Origin: Chloroflexi bacterium OHK40
GTDB lineage: Bacteria; Chloroflexota; Chloroflexia; Chloroflexales; Chloroflexaceae
Direction of reading: 5' to 3'
Assembly: GCA_004367505.1 (NCBI GenBank)
Contig: SFCB01000130.1
Coordinates: 1 to 40,020 of the forward strand
DNA: 40,020 bases
Both the position numbers and the translations under genes were made by a program. This document shows positions 32,166-40,020 of this stretch, piece after piece; positions within the stretch are counted from its first letter, which is position 1; each line of letters begins with the position of its first letter. A model generated the notes under the pieces. The model did no database searches. It saw only the letters and a program-made list of their open reading frames with translations, and was not told the DNA's origin.

Positions 32166-33572
32166 ATGATCTCCGCCACCGTCCGCCAACGCTCGCCATG
32201 GCTGGTGTTCGCGCTCACCAGCCTCGCGGTCTTCGCCGTGATGCTCGACAGCCTCGTCTTGCTGATCGCCTTCCCGGCCATCCAGCGCAGCTTCGCCGCC
32301 GTCTCCAGCGCGGAGCTTTCCTGGGTGTTGAACGCCTACACGATTGTCTACGGCACGCTGCTGGTGCCGGCCGGAAGCCTGGCCGACCGGCTCGGCCGCC
32401 GGCGGATGTTCCTGCTCGGCGCCGGGCTGTTCACGCTCGCCTCGCTGCTCTGCGGGCTAGCTCCGAGCGTGGGCTGGCTGATCGGCCTGCGGGCGCTCCA
32501 GGCCGTAGGCGGAGCGCTGCTCTCACCGGCGGCCCTGGCACTGGTGCTGGCAGCCTTCCCGATCGCGCAGCGCACCCTGGCGGTATCGCTCTGGGGCGCG
32601 GTCGGGGCGCTGGCGGTGGTCGCTGGCCCACCGCTGGGCGCCTGGGTGGTGCAGGTCTTCGGCTGGCCGGGGATCTTCTTCCTCAACCTGCCGATCGGCC
32701 TGCTGGCCATTGGCCTCGGCCGGCGCTGGCTCAGCGAATCGCGCGACCCGGCCGCGGCGACCTGGCCCGACCTGCCAGGCGCGGCGTTGCTCAGCCTGGG
32801 GGCGGGGCTGCTCACGCTGGGGCTGGTGCAGAGCGAGATCTGGGGCTGGAGTGCGCTGGCAACCCTCGGTGCGCTGCTCGGGGGCGCGCTCCTGCTCGGC
32901 GCCTTTCTGCGGCGCTCGCGGGCGGTGGCCAATCCGGTGCTCGACCCGGGGCTGTTCGCGGAGCGTGGTTTCCGGCTGGCGAACCTGGCCAATGTGCTGT
33001 TCGGGGTGGCCTTCACCGCGATGTTCTTCGGCTCGGTGCAGTTCCTGACGCGGATCTGGGGCTTTGGCCTGCTCCAGGCCGGGCTGGCGATCACGCCGGG
33101 GCCGCTGATGGTGGTGCTGGGCGCACCCCTGGCGGGACGGCTGGCCACCCGCATCGGCCAGCGCGCCCTGCTCATCCCGGGTGGGCTGCTCTACGCTGCG
33201 GGCGCGCTGCTCTTGCTGGTCGGGGTAGGGCCGCAGCCGCAGTACGTGGCCCGCTGGCTACCGGCGCAACTGCTCACCGGTCTGGGCGTGGCGCTGATCA
33301 TCCCGTTGCTGAGTAGCGTCGCGGTGCAACGGCTGCCGGCGGGGAAGCTCGCCAGCGGCAGCGGGGTCTTCCAGGCGCTGCGCCAGTTCGCCAGCGTGCT
33401 CGGCGTGGCGCTCACCGTGCTGCTCCTCGGCCAGGCGCCCAGCGAGGCCGTGACCTTCGCCCCGATCTTCGCCCTGATGGCCGGGGCCGGGCTGAGCGTC
33501 AGCATGATCTGCCTGGGCCTGCCCGCCACCCGGCGCCCCGCGCCATCGTCGCAGGTCGTGTCTACTGATTGA
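32166..33572 (+). CDS. MFS drug:H+ antiporter, DHA2 (14-helix) type
   Basis: 468 residues, about 14 membrane helices. TM1 has the acidic MLDSLVL motif (Asp28) typical of DHA2 transporters; motif A GSLADRLGRRR is at 70-80; motif C region GPPLGAWVVQVFGW follows TM5. It expels drugs or other small hydrophobic compounds using the proton gradient. The ATG at 32166 has GGAAAGG upstream; the open frame before it is repeat DNA. With a TetR repressor two genes upstream, this looks like an inducible efflux unit. Confidence 0.92.
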   Translation: MISATVRQRSPWLVFALTSLAVFAVMLDSLVLLIAFPAIQRSFAAVSSAELSWVLNAYTIVYGTLLVPAGSLADRLGRRRMFLLGAGLFTLASLLCGLAPSVGWLIGLRALQAVGGALLSPAALALVLAAFPIAQRTLAVSLWGAVGALAVVAGPPLGAWVVQVFGWPGIFFLNLPIGLLAIGLGRRWLSESRDPAAATWPDLPGAALLSLGAGLLTLGLVQSEIWGWSALATLGALLGGALLLGAFLRRSRAVANPVLDPGLFAERGFRLANLANVLFGVAFTAMFFGSVQFLTRIWGFGLLQAGLAITPGPLMVVLGAPLAGRLATRIGQRALLIPGGLLYAAGALLLLVGVGPQPQYVARWLPAQLLTGLGVALIIPLLSSVAVQRLPAGKLASGSGVFQALRQFASVLGVALTVLLLGQAPSEAVTFAPIFALMAGAGLSVSMICLGLPATRRPAPSSQVVSTD

Positions 33573-33672
33573 TGCCGCTTCCCGTTGAACCTACCGCGTA
33601 CGGAAGCTGGCCGGAGCACACGAATACGTCCGGAAAGCTGTCTATCGCTCCCATCTCGCAAGGAGGCCCGCC

Positions 33673-34209
33673 ATGACCCCGACCCAGATCTTTGCCCTGC
33701 AGGTCGCGTTGAGCCTGGTCACCTACGGCCTGGCCGCGCGCTGGTACGTGCTGCCCTGGCTGGAGCGGCTCGACCTGGTGGCCGCGCTGACCCCGCTGCT
33801 GCTCTTTCACACTCTGCGCACGATCGGCCTGGTCTTCCTCGTGCCCAGCGTGGTCGGCGGGGCGCTACCGGCAGACTTCGCCGCCCAGGGGGCCTACGGT
33901 GACCTGCTCACGGTGGGGCTGGCCTTCCTGGCGCTCGCGGCCCTCCGCGCTCGCTGGCGCGGCGCGCTGCTGCTCGTCTGGCTGTTCAGCATTGTGGGCC
34001 TGCTCGACTTTGTGAACGCCTTTGCCCTGGGGGTGCGCGCCGACATCGCCGCCCAGGAAGCGCTGGGGCCGGGTTGGTTTATTCCCACCTTTGCCGTACC
34101 AGCCTTCACCGTCGCGCACGTGCTCGCCGTCCGGCTCCTGCTCACCCGCAGCCGCGAGTATGCCACCCCCCGAGCCACCGCTGGCGTGGCCGCGCAACTC
34201 AAGAGATAA
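33673..34209 (+). CDS. Uncharacterised small membrane protein (paralogue of 31386-32009)
   Basis: 178 residues, about five or six membrane helices, basic C-terminus. Unknown function. It shares the pattern described for 31386-32009, including G-G-A-L-P-A-D-F, Y-G-D-L-L-T-V-G-L-A, L-L-D-F-V and F-I-P-T-F-A-V-P. Good AAGGAGG site. Third member of the TetR-controlled row, 100 bp after the MFS gene; converges on thiD. Confidence 0.82.
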   Translation: MTPTQIFALQVALSLVTYGLAARWYVLPWLERLDLVAALTPLLLFHTLRTIGLVFLVPSVVGGALPADFAAQGAYGDLLTVGLAFLALAALRARWRGALLLVWLFSIVGLLDFVNAFALGVRADIAAQEALGPGWFIPTFAVPAFTVAHVLAVRLLLTRSREYATPRATAGVAAQLKR

Positions 34210-34213
34210 TCGG

Positions 34214-34243
34214 GCCCGTTGCGCGTCTGTCTTGCGCAAGGGC
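34214..34243. terminator. Hairpin between convergent genes
   Basis: GCCC-G-TTGCGC pairs with GCGCAA-GGGC around a 9-base loop, one bulged G. It lies in the 51-bp gap between the membrane protein and thiD stop codons, suitable for ending both transcripts. No T-tract. Confidence 0.4.
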
Positions 34244-34260
34244 GGGCTCCTCGCTCCGCC

Positions 34261-35064
34261 TCAGCCAGCCCTGGCAACCGGCGGTAGCCCCCGGAATAGA
34301 TGGTTCACCGGGCCGTGCCCGCCCCCGATCGCCTCCGCCGCCGCAATCGCGCCCAGGAGGTAGGCGCGCGCCTCCCGCACCGCCTGCTCGACTACCAGGC
34401 CGCGCGCCAGCAGCGCCGTGATCGCCGCCGCATAGGTGCAGCCCGTCCCGTGGGTGTGCCGCGTGGGTATCCGCGCGGCGCGCAGTTCCACAAACCGCTC
34501 CCCGTCATACAGCAGATCGACAGCGTCGCCGGGCAGATGGCCGCCCTTCAGCAGAACATAGCGCGGGCCGAGGGTGTGCAACGCGCGCGCCGCTGGGGCC
34601 AGATCGGACTCCTGCGTCACCGAGCGTTCGAGCAGCACGGATGCTTCAGGCAGATTGGGGGTTACCACCAGCGCCAGCGGAAGCAATGCTCGGCACAGGG
34701 TGGCGATCGCGTCGGCGGCCAGCAGGCGGTCGCCGCTCTTGGCCACCATCACCGGGTCCACCACCAGAGCGGGCACGTTGGCGCGCCGCAGGGTCGCCGC
34801 CACCGCCTCGATGATCGCGGACGAGCCCAGCATGCCAGTCTTGACCGCATCGGCGCCGATATCGTCCAGAACGGCCCCAATCTGCGCCGTCACGAGTGCC
34901 GGATCGAGCAGTTCCACCGCGCGCACACCCAGGGTATTCTGGGCCGTGATCGCGGTAATCGCGCTGGCCCCGTAGACGCCGTGGGCCATAAAGGTCTTCA
35001 GATCGGCCTGGATCCCGGCGCCCCCACCTGAGTCGGAGCCGGCGATGGTCAGCGCTTTGCGCAT
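34261..35064 (-). CDS. thiD: Hydroxymethylpyrimidine (phosphate) kinase
   Basis: 267 residues. It phosphorylates HMP and HMP-phosphate to HMP-PP for thiamine synthesis. Signatures: [20 protein letters not shown] at the N-terminus, [33 protein letters not shown] and the C-terminal [12 protein letters not shown] with the anion hole and catalytic Cys/Asp region. The ATG at 35064 has GGAGC upstream. Last gene of thiE-thiM-thiL-thiD. Confidence 0.96.
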   Translation of the reverse strand: MRKALTIAGSDSGGGAGIQADLKTFMAHGVYGASAITAITAQNTLGVRAVELLDPALVTAQIGAVLDDIGADAVKTGMLGSSAIIEAVAATLRRANVPALVVDPVMVAKSGDRLLAADAIATLCRALLPLALVVTPNLPEASVLLERSVTQESDLAPAARALHTLGPRYVLLKGGHLPGDAVDLLYDGERFVELRAARIPTRHTHGTGCTYAAAITALLARGLVVEQAVREARAYLLGAIAAAEAIGGGHGPVNHLFRGLPPVARAG

Positions 35065-35080
35065 AGCAAGTGCTCCTGTG

Positions 35081-36100
35081 TCACATTGCCGCTGGGAAGT
35101 GTTCCCATCCACGCGCCTCCAGCGGCGTCTCCGTTCCATCGGGCAGCCGTACGCTGCGGCCCTCCGCAGCGGTCAGCACCTCACCGATAATCGTCACAGG
35201 CGTGCCGGTCTCACGGAGCACGGCGGCGGCGAGGCCGTCGGCCACGGCGGGTGGCACGGTGAAGCACAGCTCGTAATCCTCACCACCAGACAACGCCAGT
35301 CGCCAGGGCGCCACACCCGTGGCACCCGCAATCGCCCGCGCGTCCGCCGTGATCGGCAGGCGCTCAGCCCAGAGCCGGACGCCGACGACGCTCCGGGTGC
35401 AGATGTGGCCGATGTCGCTGCTCAGGCCGTCGCTCAAGTCGATCATCGCGGTGGCCTGACGGCTCCGGGCGATCACAGCGGCCTCCGCCAGCCGTGGGGT
35501 CGGGGCAAGGTGCCGCGCCACCAGCGCCTCGCCATCACCAACGACCTCCGCCAGCGCGGGATCGTGCAGCAGGCGCAGGCCCGCCGCCGAGTCGCCCAGC
35601 TTTCCAGTCACACAGACCAGGTCGCCAGGGCGCGCGCCCGATCGCCGCAAGAGCTCGTCGCGCCGCGCTCGGCCCAGCAGCGTGATGTCGATCCAGATCG
35701 CGCCGGACGAACGGGCCACGTTGCCGCCAACCAGCGCTACGCCCCAGCGATCGGCCTCGGCGCGCAGGCCCCGGTAGAGCTCCTCAACCCAGCTCAACTC
35801 CAGGCTGGCAGGCAAACCGAGCGAGATCAGCCCGTACTCCGCGCTGCCGCCCATCGCCGCGATGTCGCTGAGATTGACCGCCAGCGCGCGCTGGCCGAGC
35901 TGCGCCGGAGGAGTACGCTGGCGGAGGAAATGGACCCCTTCGACCTGGCTGTCAACCGTTGCCAGCAGCAACGTGTCGCCTTGCGCTGCCAGGACCGCCA
36001 CATCGTCGCCGATGCCGACGACAATGTCGGGTCGCTCGACCGCCACGATCTGCCGTAGCCGCTCAATCAGCGCGAACTCCCCGAGTTCCGCAAGCTGCAT
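35081..36100 (-). CDS. thiL: Thiamine-monophosphate kinase
   Basis: 339 residues. It phosphorylates TMP to the active cofactor TPP. PurM-like fold: IGDDVAVL (metal-binding Asp pair), [41 protein letters not shown] and [14 protein letters not shown] use the ATG at 36100 with GGAGGG 5 bases upstream. A GTG at 36115 overlaps the thiM stop (GTGA) and is an alternative that adds five residues. Confidence 0.96.
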   Translation of the reverse strand: MQLAELGEFALIERLRQIVAVERPDIVVGIGDDVAVLAAQGDTLLLATVDSQVEGVHFLRQRTPPAQLGQRALAVNLSDIAAMGGSAEYGLISLGLPASLELSWVEELYRGLRAEADRWGVALVGGNVARSSGAIWIDITLLGRARRDELLRRSGARPGDLVCVTGKLGDSAAGLRLLHDPALAEVVGDGEALVARHLAPTPRLAEAAVIARSRQATAMIDLSDGLSSDIGHICTRSVVGVRLWAERLPITADARAIAGATGVAPWRLALSGGEDYELCFTVPPAVADGLAAAVLRETGTPVTIIGEVLTAAEGRSVRLPDGTETPLEARGWEHFPAAM

Positions 36101-36111
36101 TGCACCCTCCC

Positions 36112-36918
36112 TCACAGCTCGACGATCCGAACCCCGCTCGCCACCTGCTCGGGGGTTAGCTGATAGAGCTGGTCGAAGAACGCAACTTTGAAGCTGGCCG
36201 GGCCGCGCGCCTGAGCGGCCGCCAGCTCGGCGGCAAGGCCATAGCTCGCCAACGCCCCCGCAGCGGCCAGTAGATAGTCCGGCTCGACGGCGGCGAAGGC
36301 GGCGATCACCGTCGTGGCCATGCAGCCCGTGCCGGTGAGCGTCGTCAGCCAGTGATGACCATTGTCAACGCCCAGCACCCGCGTGCCGTCAGCGACAACG
36401 TCGCGCTGGCCGGTGATCGCGACCACGGTCCGTCGCTCGCGCGCGAGGCGCTGGGCCACCGCGCGCGGGTCGTTCACGCCCTCGGCGCTCTCGACGCCGC
36501 GCACCACCCCGCCTGCTCCGCTGAGCACGCCGATCTCGGCGCTATTGCCCCGCAGCACGGCGATCTGGAGCTCGTCGAGCAGCCGGGTGTTGGCGCGTGT
36601 ACGCAAGGTGGTTGCACCGACGCCCACCGGATCGAGCACCACCGGCGTACCGTTGGCATTCGCCTGACGGCCGGCGATCAGCATCGCATCTACCAACTCG
36701 GGGGTCAGGGTGCCGGGGTTGAGCACCAGCGCCCCCGCGAGGCCAGTCATCTCGGCGACCTCCTCAGCGGCGTGGGCCATCACCGGCGAAGCGCCGACGT
36801 GGAGTGTCACATTGGCGGTATCATTCATCACCACCAGGTTGGTGATGTGGTGGACGAGCGGCTTCTCGGCGCGAACGCGCGCCAGCGCCGCAGCAACACG
36901 ATCTCCGAACAGATTCAT
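36112..36918 (-). CDS. thiM: Hydroxyethylthiazole kinase
   Basis: 268 residues. It salvages the thiazole half of thiamine by phosphorylation. Family segments: PLVHHITNLVVMNDTANV, GASPVMAHA, LVLNPGTL, VLDPVGVGAT, RGNSAEIGVLSG and TGTGCMATTVIAAF with the catalytic Cys. Its ATG overlaps the thiE stop by 4 bp (ATGA). Confidence 0.96.
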   Translation of the reverse strand: MNLFGDRVAAALARVRAEKPLVHHITNLVVMNDTANVTLHVGASPVMAHAAEEVAEMTGLAGALVLNPGTLTPELVDAMLIAGRQANANGTPVVLDPVGVGATTLRTRANTRLLDELQIAVLRGNSAEIGVLSGAGGVVRGVESAEGVNDPRAVAQRLARERRTVVAITGQRDVVADGTRVLGVDNGHHWLTTLTGTGCMATTVIAAFAAVEPDYLLAAAGALASYGLAAELAAAQARGPASFKVAFFDQLYQLTPEQVASGVRIVEL

Positions 36919-37565
36919 CGCGTGCTCCTCCTTTCAACGACAATACGGCGCAGGCGCCGCGCAGCCTCTTCGGGGTCGGGCGCGCCGATCACGGCGGAGA
37001 TCACCGCAACGCCCACGGCACCGGCATCGATCACCGACGCTGCATTGTCCAGCGTGATACCGCCAACCCCAACCAGGGGCAAACGAACCGCCTCCGCAAT
37101 TGCGGCCAGACCGGCAAGGCCGATGGGCGGGTGCGTGTCGGGCTTGGACCGCGTGCCGAACAGATCGGCGACGCCGAGATAGTCGGCGCCGTCCCGCGCC
37201 GCCTGGCGAGCCTGGGCCACGGTCTCGACCGAAACCCCGAGCAGACGGTCGGGGCCCAGCAGTGGACGCGCGAGGTGGGCGGGCAGATCATCCTGCCCGA
37301 GATGCACGCCCTCGGCACCCAGCGCCAGCGCCACATCCAGGCGGTCATTGACGATGAGCGGCACACCGGCGGGGCGGGTCACGGTCAGGAGCGCCTGGCC
37401 CAGAGCCAGCAGTTCCCGAGCCGAGGCCGCTTTCTCCCGCAGCTGCACCATGGTTGCCCCGCCACGAATCGCGGCGCGCACAACATCGAGGAGCGGACGC
37501 CCCCCTGCCGTACGCCGGTCGCTGATCACATACACCGCGTAATCGGGAGAAGAACGGTTCATCAT
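36915..37565 (-). CDS. thiE: Thiamine-phosphate synthase
   Basis: 216 residues. It joins HMP-PP and thiazole phosphate into thiamine phosphate. TIM-barrel signatures: VYVISDRR, MVQLREKAASARELL, VPLIVNDRLDVALALGAEGVHLGQDDLP, and the pyrophosphate-binding loop as G-T-R-S-K-P-D rather than the more usual P-T-x-T-K. VGGI and AVGVAVISAV form the last phosphate site. First gene of the operon, right after the TPP riboswitch and its terminator. Confidence 0.95.
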   Translation of the reverse strand: MMNRSSPDYAVYVISDRRTAGGRPLLDVVRAAIRGGATMVQLREKAASARELLALGQALLTVTRPAGVPLIVNDRLDVALALGAEGVHLGQDDLPAHLARPLLGPDRLLGVSVETVAQARQAARDGADYLGVADLFGTRSKPDTHPPIGLAGLAAIAEAVRLPLVGVGGITLDNAASVIDAGAVGVAVISAVIGAPDPEEAARRLRRIVVERRSTR

Positions 37566-37590
37566 TGGGGGCTTCCTTCCTCAGGCATGC

Positions 37591-37622
37591 AAAACGCCGC
37601 TGATCGTAGGGATCAGCGGCGT
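37591..37622 (-). terminator. Riboswitch-controlled intrinsic terminator ahead of thiE
   Basis: On the minus strand a 12-bp perfect stem, ACGCCGCTGATC / GATCAGCGGCGT, closes a 5-base loop and is followed by TTTT, giving a classic Rho-independent terminator 26 bp before the thiE start. Its loop region (TCCCTACG) is exactly complementary to CGTAGGGA at the 3' edge of the aptamer. Confidence 0.9.
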
Positions 37623-37638
37623 AGCGCATCGCCAGTCG

Positions 37639-37730
37639 CTTCCCTACGCTGGTATGACCCAGGTCAGGTTCGGAGGGTCAGCGGCATCGATCGGGCCGCA
37701 CTCTCAGCCAGACTCGTCTGGCTCCCCTAG
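37639..37730 (-). ncRNA. TPP riboswitch (THI element)
   Basis: Minus strand: GGGGAGCC opening, an imperfect hairpin arm, CTGAGAGT, then CCGAACCTGACCTGGGTCAT and ACCAGCGTAGGGAAG. These are the conserved pyrimidine- and pyrophosphate-binding cores of the thiamine pyrophosphate aptamer. It lies directly upstream of thiE-thiM-thiL-thiD and is followed by a terminator, so TPP should stop transcription of the operon. Confidence 0.95.
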
Positions 37731-37768
37731 CAGTGCCACAGAGTATGTGGCGCTTATGTGTTTGCTGA

Positions 37769-37796
37769 ATTATATACCAGTTCCCCGCGTTGTGAA
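37769..37796 (-). promoter_or_regulatory. Promoter of the thi operon
   Basis: On the minus strand TTCACA (37796-37791), a 16-bp spacer and TATAAT (37774-37769), 39 bp before the riboswitch. Confidence 0.75.
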
Positions 37797-37829
37797 GCTG
37801 GCACCGCGTCGGGCGCCATTTGCCGGTTC

Positions 37830-38602
37830 TCAGTGCGCCGTTCCACTGAGGTGGCTCGAGCGGCCACGGCCTGATCGGCAAGCGGGGCGGCAGAGGAGAT
37901 ACGGGGCCAGCAGCAGCAGCGTAACGACAAAGAGCACAAGCCCGAGCAGACCAGGCGCGAGGTGCCATCGGTCCACATACCCGATGGTCCAACGGACGCC
38001 AGGCGCGGTGGCGAAGCTCGGGCTCCCGGCCAGCAGCAGCGTCCACCAGACCCAGCGCGCCCCCCCGGCGGATCCCCCCCAGCCCGAGCAGCAGCACGCC
38101 AAGCTCGTTCGAGAGCAGTACCCCACCAAAACCGGCCCGGTTGTGGGCGACCAGTACCGCCAGCCGAGCGTTGGCCTGGCGCAGCTCCTCGGCAGGGGCG
38201 CAGAGGAATGCCAGATCGGCAGCGGCCTCCTCCGCGCTCGCCTCCGGGCGGTGGGCAAGGCGAACGGCGACCCGCGTACCAGCATAGCCCCCTGCTCCAC
38301 CAGCCGCTCAACGGCAGGCGACGCGGCAGACGCCGCCAGCGCTACCGGCCCGAATTCCACTGCTCCAACCCCGAGCAGCTCAGCGCGGCCAGTGCCCGCT
38401 CGTTCCCGGGCAGCTCCGCCCCGATCATCACCGGGGCCGAAAAGCGCAGGCCGAGCAGCGTGCGCGACAGGCTCGGCGAAGGCCGAGTCTGGCCCATCAG
38501 CCCGATCAGCCCCGGGCCAGCCCGATGCGCGCCCAGGCGCTGGAGCGCGCCAATGCGGAAGAGTAGCGACCGGAACAGCGTCTGGTAGATCCAGTCGGGC
38601 AT
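37830..38602 (-). pseudogene. Frameshifted dihydroorotate dehydrogenase-like gene with C-terminal membrane helix
   Basis: Starting at the ATG at 38602 (or 38614), the first frame gives MPDWIYQTLFRSLLFRIGA...TLLGLRFSAPVMIGAELPGNERALAAL, which resembles the N-terminus of class 2 DHODH (LLF...LGL-x-F-x-x-P-V). A shift near 38375 is needed to read LLGVGAVEFGPVALAASAAS. A second near 38265 reads AVRLAHRPEASAEEAAADLAFL...LVAHNRAGFGGVLLSNELG. A third, at the two C7 runs (about 38059-38081), reads a membrane tail WHLAPGLLGLVLFVVTLLLLAPYLL. At least three frame changes mean a pseudogene, or indel errors at homopolymers. The catalytic and FMN residues of DHODH are not evident. Confidence 0.6.
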
Positions 38603-38614
38603 TGTTGGCTTCAT

Positions 38615-38937
38615 CCACCTGAAAGGGCAGGCCTGATAGGTGAAAACCGGAGGAACGCAGCGCGCCGCGTCCGTCCAGGGGCCGGCTTGCATCGCGGCGG
38701 TGTGCACCTCACGCATGGGCCACTGTTTATGTGAAATGTATCACTCGGGGAGAGGTTTGAACAGAGTTACTCCGGCTACGGCCAGGGCTGGTAAACGTCA
38801 TAGGCGGCTGTGCACGCCGAGGCCCGCGAGGTAGCGCGTTCTGATGGGGCTTGGCCAGGCCGCACCCTATCAGAACGCGAAAATGCCTACCAGTGCTCTA
38901 AATTAGAGGCCACGGGGGTAGGAGCTGGCGAGCCGGA
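38615..38937. other. Gap with an inverted repeat, no gene seen
   Basis: About 320 bp. An AT-rich patch near 38720-38745 could hold a minus-strand promoter for the DHODH-like gene (TACATT on the minus strand), but no good -35 is present. The only clear structure is the inverted repeat listed next. Confidence 0.4.
38836..38878. repeat. Inverted repeat with 10-bp perfect arms
   Basis: GCGTTCTGAT (38836-38845) and ATCAGAACGC (38869-38878), 23 bp apart. It may act as a terminator for the region or be a small mobile remnant. The word TATCAGAAC also appears at about 12357 and 15611. Confidence 0.6.
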
Positions 38938-39789
38938 CTAGCCTAGCTCGACGGGCACGCCGATCGAGCTGCCCCACTCTGTCCAGGATCCGTCGTAGTT
39001 GCGCACCTGCGGGTAGCCCAATAGGTACGTGAGGACAAACCAGGTATGGCTAGAGCGCTCGCCGATCCGGCAGTAGGCGATGATATTCTTGTCCGGGGTG
39101 ATCCCGTACTCAGCGTAGAGCGCCCGTAGCTCATCTACAGACTTGAAGGTGCCATCGTCGTTCATCGCCCGCGACCAGACGATGTTTGCGGCGCCGGGAA
39201 TGTGCCCACCGCGCTGCGAACCCTCCTGCGGGAGATGGGCGGGCGCGAGCAGCCGACCGGCAAACTCGTCGGGCGAGCGCACGTCGACGAGCGCAGCCCG
39301 GGCGGCGCCGAGGTGCTCAAGCACATCCTGCCGTAACGCGCGCAGCTCATGGTGAACGGCTGTCACCTTGTAGGTCGTCGGCGCCACGGCGGGCGCCTCA
39401 GTAGTGAGGACGTGCTGCTCGTCGAGAAGCTTCTTGCGCCCGCCATTGACCAGGCGAACATCGGCATGGTTGTAGACTTTTAGCAGCCAGAAGGCGTAGG
39501 CGGCAAACCAGTTGTGGTTGTCGCCATACAGCACAACGGTCGTATCGGAGGCGATCCCCGAGCGCGACATCAAGGCCTCGAACGCCTCGAGGGTGGGGAT
39601 GTCACGGAGGATCTGGTGCTGCGTGTCGACCTTCCAATTCCAGCCGACGGCCCCTGGAAGGTGGCCGCTGTCGTAGGCGGTTGTGTCGACATCCACCTCG
39701 ACAAAGCGCACCTGCGGGTCGCTCAGGTGCTCGATCGCCCATTGTGTGCTCACCAGGGCCTCTGGACGGGCGTAACCTACCTTGCTCAC
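38938..39789 (-). CDS. Thiosulfate sulfurtransferase (two-domain rhodanese)
   Basis: 283 residues, two rhodanese domains. The N-terminal domain is inactive; the C-terminal domain has the catalytic Cys240 in YCRIGERSSHTWFVL. The CRIGERS loop indicates thiosulfate as sulfur donor, as in the mycobacterial CysA-type rhodanese. Other landmarks: DVDTTAYDSGHLPGAVGWNW, GDNHNWFAAYAFWLLK and DVRSPDEFAGR. The GTG at 39789 has AAGGAGG upstream and begins SKVGYARPEALVST; the frame is open to 39942 but without homology. Single gene; upstream 230 bp show no gene. Confidence 0.94.
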   Translation of the reverse strand: MSKVGYARPEALVSTQWAIEHLSDPQVRFVEVDVDTTAYDSGHLPGAVGWNWKVDTQHQILRDIPTLEAFEALMSRSGIASDTTVVLYGDNHNWFAAYAFWLLKVYNHADVRLVNGGRKKLLDEQHVLTTEAPAVAPTTYKVTAVHHELRALRQDVLEHLGAARAALVDVRSPDEFAGRLLAPAHLPQEGSQRGGHIPGAANIVWSRAMNDDGTFKSVDELRALYAEYGITPDKNIIAYCRIGERSSHTWFVLTYLLGYPQVRNYDGSWTEWGSSIGVPVELG

Positions 39790-39991
39790 TGAACTCCTCC
39801 TTACTCGCAAAACAGACACTCCAATACCGCAACGGCCTTCGAGAGATGATAAAGAACGTGAAGCCTCATTGCAGCCACAATGAAGTGTAAGGGAGCGCGT
39901 TTCCAAAGACGTTTCCATTGTGCGCCACCGGCGGCTCTGCAACTTGATCGTTCCAGCGAACCGCCGGCGGCCAAAGGGGGAACGTGCCTGT

Positions 39992-40020
39992 TCATATTGG
40001 CGGCGAAGCCACCAATATGA
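39992..40020. repeat. Hairpin at the window edge
   Basis: TCATATTGG-C-GGC-GAA-GCC-A-CCAATATGA: 9-bp plus 3-bp arms with one mismatch around GAA. It reaches the last base of the window and may extend. Its AT-rich arms differ from the surroundings; it could be a terminator or the tip of a repeat element. Confidence 0.5.

Overview
The window is a high-GC (about two thirds G+C by eye), gene-dense stretch of a bacterial chromosome. The gene families point to the phylum Chloroflexota (Chloroflexia / Roseiflexus-Kouleothrix type relatives): a fused EcfA-EcfA ATPase, a rhamnulose-phosphate aldolase/lactaldehyde dehydrogenase fusion beside rhaA and rhaB, an ApbE/PepSY/ferric-reductase-like operon, and many GTG starts behind good Shine-Dalgarno sites. 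This placement is inferred from family content; there is no rRNA marker. I see no tRNA, rRNA, CRISPR, prophage or transposase gene.

Layout. 1-306: a 16-unit GC-rich minisatellite. 356-3566: a PLP group II decarboxylase converging on panE and panB. 3567-5507: a repeat-rich gap, a CcdA/DsbD-like membrane protein and a Cys-rich DUF1326 protein. 5704-12108: a class III aminotransferase, then an ECF vitamin-type transporter (S component, fused A-A ATPase, T component) closely followed by an M20 peptidase. 12109-14059: a gap with a LexA-like palindrome, then an Lnt-like N-acyltransferase. 14096-19297: a minus-strand operon PepSY / small membrane protein / apbE / ferric reductase-like protein, divergent from an OmpR-type response regulator and its histidine kinase. 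19561-20840: a MalT/LuxR regulator that has lost its middle. 20943-24539: an AraC regulator divergent from two aldo/keto reductases with a hydroxynitrile-lyase-like cupin between them. 24715-30368: an L-rhamnose catabolic operon (rhaA, rhaD/E fusion, rhaB). 30544-34209: a TetR regulator with palindromic operators, two related small membrane proteins and an MFS exporter between them. 34261-37796: thiE-thiM-thiL-thiD behind a TPP riboswitch. 37830-38602: a frameshifted dihydroorotate-dehydrogenase-like gene. 38938-39789: a rhodanese.

How parts work together. RhaA, RhaB and the RhaD/E fusion make a complete route from L-rhamnose to dihydroxyacetone phosphate and lactate. The thi operon joins the thiazole and pyrimidine halves and makes TPP, and is shut off by its own product through a transcriptional riboswitch. 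PanB and PanE make pantoate. The divergent two-component system and the PepSY/ApbE/ferric-reductase operon share a promoter region with 11-bp-spaced direct repeats, and both carry acidic, His-containing extracytoplasmic segments.

The most unusual thing I found is a dispersed element of about 90-100 bp present in four copies (3623-3725, 4811-4909, 15565-15672, 22969-23055). One copy sits in frame inside apbE, one overlaps the last codons of a DUF1326 gene, and two lie immediately beside genes. A second, unrelated dispersed repeat occurs twice (3735-3826 and 32009-32102).
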